9,862 bases of DNA from positions 1-9,862 of the forward strand of contig DNGD01000137.1 in the NCBI GenBank assembly GCA_003486725.1, written 5' to 3'. Made by a program: the position numbers and the translations under genes. This document shows positions 7,912-9,862 of this stretch, in pieces (position 1 is the first letter of the stretch; each line of letters opens with the position of its first letter). Below the pieces are notes generated by a model. That model saw only the letters and a list, made by a program, of their open reading frames with translations. It was not told where the DNA came from and made no database searches. The stretch is from Rhodospirillaceae bacterium (GTDB lineage: Bacteria; Pseudomonadota; Alphaproteobacteria; UBA9219).

Positions 7912-9862
7912 TTACGCGACCAGTCTCAGTCCCTCACGATGTGGTGTATTGTAACGCGCGCTGCGTTGTGCAGCGCGAGGTCTGTTTTTCCATTCCCGCG
8001 CTTCGTGTTGGATATATTCCTTGGTTTCAGCTACGGAGGTGGAGAAGTAACAACCTTGATCCGCATAGTAAGCGTGATTGCGTGTAATATTGCGCGCGAA
8101 CCCTTCGCCTTTCATGGCTCTGATAACAGGCAGATAAAACGGATTTTCGTTTTTGCCGGTGGCCGAGAATATATCGGGAGAATGATAAATCACCGGATGC
8201 CGAGTGGCCAGATGCGGAAGGTACTTTTTGACAAGCTCAATGCCATTTACTTCTTGAACCGTTCCCGCTCCTCCGCTCAAAGCAATCTTGATATAGGACT
8301 CGCAATAAATGCCAGCCATGCGGTCGTGAATGTTCGGGTTAATTTCCCACGAATGACATTTTTCGGGAATGCCGCCTGTTGCCGATTCTTTTTTAAGAAT
8401 GGTGGGGGTGCTCATTCCGCTGAGATGTCTTCCTCCGGCTTGCGTATAGCCACGATAGTAAGACTCCATGCCTTTGCCAACGGAATCCCCCCCGCCCCAA
8501 CAGCCCGTATAACCCATTTCTGCTGCATACCTGCCGAATTCTATGCCGTCATTAACAAGCATCCTGTTCCCATTGCTTGCGGAAATCAGGACGCCGATTG
8601 ATGGCTTGTCTTTCGGCATAGGGACGCCGCCGGTCACGCGCTGTTTTAGTGGCATGTGGGGGGCTTTGGATGGCGTGTAGTGATTGCGGCGGAAGGCCAG
8701 CAGCTCTTTGGAAGCTTTTTTCAGGTGACAGATATTCGGGTCATAGAGATGATCGAAATACGCTGTGCGGATATGTTGCACGCCTTCACAAAGTTTTAGG
8801 CGGCCTCTTTCCGCAAAATCGGGGCGGATATGATCGCCATGCATGCCTCTATTGGCCAAATAATTGATGACTTGAATATAGGGAGTCCAGCTTCCGTCAT
8901 TTTGTATGACGATCGGTTTATAGGCGTGCTGGCTTTCAAGGCTTTTTGCGACAATGGAGTCAAAGAAGATTTGAACGGCGAAATCGCGATCAATTTCAGA
9001 CATACCAGTAAGCGGGGCGAAAACGAGAGCATCCGCCGACTCAATTGATGGCGACGGTCTGAGAAGGCGATAAATTTCATCGCGTGGCGTCATAAAGGCC
9101 GAGGAGGGCTCATCCCATGTGATGTTTTTAACGGTTTTGACAACAAATTGTTCTGGCTCTTTGGGCCCGCCAGGAAGAAGGCGTTTGGCAAAGGCAAGTT
9201 TCTTGCGCGATGGTTCAAGATGTTCGTACAGCTTTTGCAACGCAATGCTTCGAACATGGCGGTATTTCAAAAAGCCATACCATACATTTTCATTGGGGAC
9301 GTCCGGCTTTTCCGGTTGCGAGAGAAACATGCGCGTCGCATGGATGGTATCTTCGGGAAGTTTGATGGGGAGGGTAAAGTCTTTGACCGCGAGGCAAAGG
9401 TTGACGCTGGCATTGATAAGTGTGGGTGTCTTGCTGTAGTGGCGCCCAAGGCGTGTGACGGCAAAGACAACCTCATCTTTCATTACAACTTCGGTAAGGC
9501 CCGCCTCCAAGGCAGACTCACGGATCAGATTGGCCAAATTCTCCCAACCGCCGACAGCCGAGGCGATAGGGCCTGTTTCTGCCGCTGGCCCGATGCCTTT
9601 ACCGTGATTATCCGCGCGATCCAGAACATCCGACATCACAAAGGGTTCAAGTTTCCTGCGCAGAATTTTCCACAGTTCTTTGCTCTCAAGCGTTATTTGG
9701 CTGTCTTCTGTTATGATGGCCGTTTTGTCAGGGTCATAGGTCAACCCATCCTGTTCGCACACATTTTTTTGGGCTTGGATATAGTGCGCGTCCTTCCGGC
9801 AAAGCTGGATAAACTCTTCGATCGTTTGTTTTTTTTGAAGGGCGTTGCCTTCGGCGGTGCCC
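7912..9862 (-). CDS. Large LOG-type (lysine decarboxylase-like) Rossmann nucleotide-binding protein, 5' end beyond window
   Basis: The frame stays open to the right edge, giving about 649 visible residues. A GTG at 9762 is the first possible start but has no ribosome binding site, and the 33 codons before it look coding (T-I-E-E-F-I-Q-L-C), so the real start is probably outside. Counting from that GTG, the C-terminal domain (about 385-590) has LOG marks: G-V-L-I-S-A-S at 390-396, W-G-G-G-D-S-V-G-K-G at 422-431, I-H-D-R-M at 478-482 and S-G-G-A-G-T-V-Q-E at 496-504. Arg481 and Glu504 match the conserved Arg and Glu of LOG enzymes, which cleave nucleoside monophosphates to base and ribose 5-phosphate. 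Residues 242-307 resemble a decayed second copy of the fold's C-terminal half. Residues 1-240 are unrecognised. The domain order differs from E. coli PpnN. Substrate and activity are unproven. Confidence 0.8.
   Translation of the reverse strand, partial: GTAEGNALQKKQTIEEFIQLCRKDAHYIQAQKNVCEQDGLTYDPDKTAIITEDSQITLESKELWKILRRKLEPFVMSDVLDRADNHGKGIGPAAETGPIASAVGGWENLANLIRESALEAGLTEVVMKDEVVFAVTRLGRHYSKTPTLINASVNLCLAVKDFTLPIKLPEDTIHATRMFLSQPEKPDVPNENVWYGFLKYRHVRSIALQKLYEHLEPSRKKLAFAKRLLPGGPKEPEQFVVKTVKNITWDEPSSAFMTPRDEIYRLLRPSPSIESADALVFAPLTGMSEIDRDFAVQIFFDSIVAKSLESQHAYKPIVIQNDGSWTPYIQVINYLANRGMHGDHIRPDFAERGRLKLCEGVQHIRTAYFDHLYDPNICHLKKASKELLAFRRNHYTPSKAPHMPLKQRVTGGVPMPKDKPSIGVLISASNGNRMLVNDGIEFGRYAAEMGYTGCWGGGDSVGKGMESYYRGYTQAGGRHLSGMSTPTILKKESATGGIPEKCHSWEINPNIHDRMAGIYCESYIKIALSGGAGTVQEVNGIELVKKYLPHLATRHPVIYHSPDIFSATGKNENPFYLPVIRAMKGEGFARNITRNHAYYADQGCYFSTSVAETKEYIQHEAREWKNRPRAAQRSARYNTPHREGLRLVA
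7957..7989 (+). terminator. Possible intrinsic terminator for the upstream rightward gene, embedded in the LOG-type gene
   Basis: A perfect 8-base inverted repeat, CGCGCTGC at 7957-7964 and GCAGCGCG at 7970-7977, encloses a 5-base loop. On the top strand it is followed by five T at 7985-7989, seven bases after the stem. It lies 65 bases past the stop of the hypothetical gene and inside the last codons of the converging LOG-type gene. The T tract is further from the stem than in a classical terminator, and the hairpin also encodes protein, so this is tentative. Confidence 0.35.

Noticed and set aside
7899..7925. Possible terminator stem GACTTGGT / ACCAGTC between the convergent hypothetical and LOG-type genes
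   Set aside because: The stem needs a bulge, the loop is 12 bases and there is no T tract on either strand.
7939..8601. A 220-codon top-strand ORF opposite the LOG-type gene
   Set aside because: It is entirely antisense to a gene with recognisable LOG motifs, and its translation shows no domain or convincing start.
9764..9836. A7 and A8 runs in the LOG-type coding strand as frameshift sites
   Set aside because: The frame reads sensibly through both runs, and I found no stimulator or meaningful alternative product.

Overview
The window looks like ordinary chromosome of an alphaproteobacterium of moderate GC content. I see no mobile element, tRNA, rRNA, CRISPR array or phage gene. The assignment rests on protein flavour and on the cluster priA / transaldolase / DUF484 / xerC, an arrangement I recall from alphaproteobacteria but cannot verify here. 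A finer placement (for example a Micavibrio-like or Rhodospirillales-like lineage) would be a guess.

Layout from left to right. Bases 1-606 are the C-terminal 201 residues of the actin-like cell-shape protein MreB, cut by the window edge. An aldose 1-epimerase-like gene (607-1527, +) starts on the base after the mreB stop. It converges, with one base between the stop codons, on a leftward pair: priA (2752-4755, -), the replication-restart helicase, followed by an unassigned MFS-type membrane transporter (1529-2701, -). A 52-base divergent gap separates priA from a rightward run: a transaldolase of the small FSA/TalC type (4808-5470), a DUF484 protein (5483-6181) and a tyrosine recombinase of the XerC type (6182-7129). 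These three genes are nearly contiguous and are probably one transcription unit. After a 114-base gap comes an unrecognised gene for a 215-residue protein with one N-terminal membrane segment (7244-7891, +). It converges on a long leftward gene (7912 to the right edge) whose product ends in a LOG-type (lysine decarboxylase-like) Rossmann nucleotide-binding domain.

How the genes relate. priA and xerC serve chromosome replication restart and dimer resolution. DUF484 is the usual neighbour of xerC. The transaldolase and epimerase are sugar-metabolism enzymes. The two right-hand genes look like lineage-specific or accessory genes.

The most interesting item is the large LOG-type protein. Its C-terminal domain keeps the key Arg and Glu of LOG enzymes but with altered motifs. 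The segment upstream looks like a second, degenerate copy of the C-terminal half of the same fold. Its reading frame stays open to the window edge, so the true start is outside. Smaller curiosities are an abrupt change in third-position GC within mreB, an A8 tract in priA that could give a truncated DNA-binding product, and a terminator-like hairpin inside the 3' end of the converging LOG gene.
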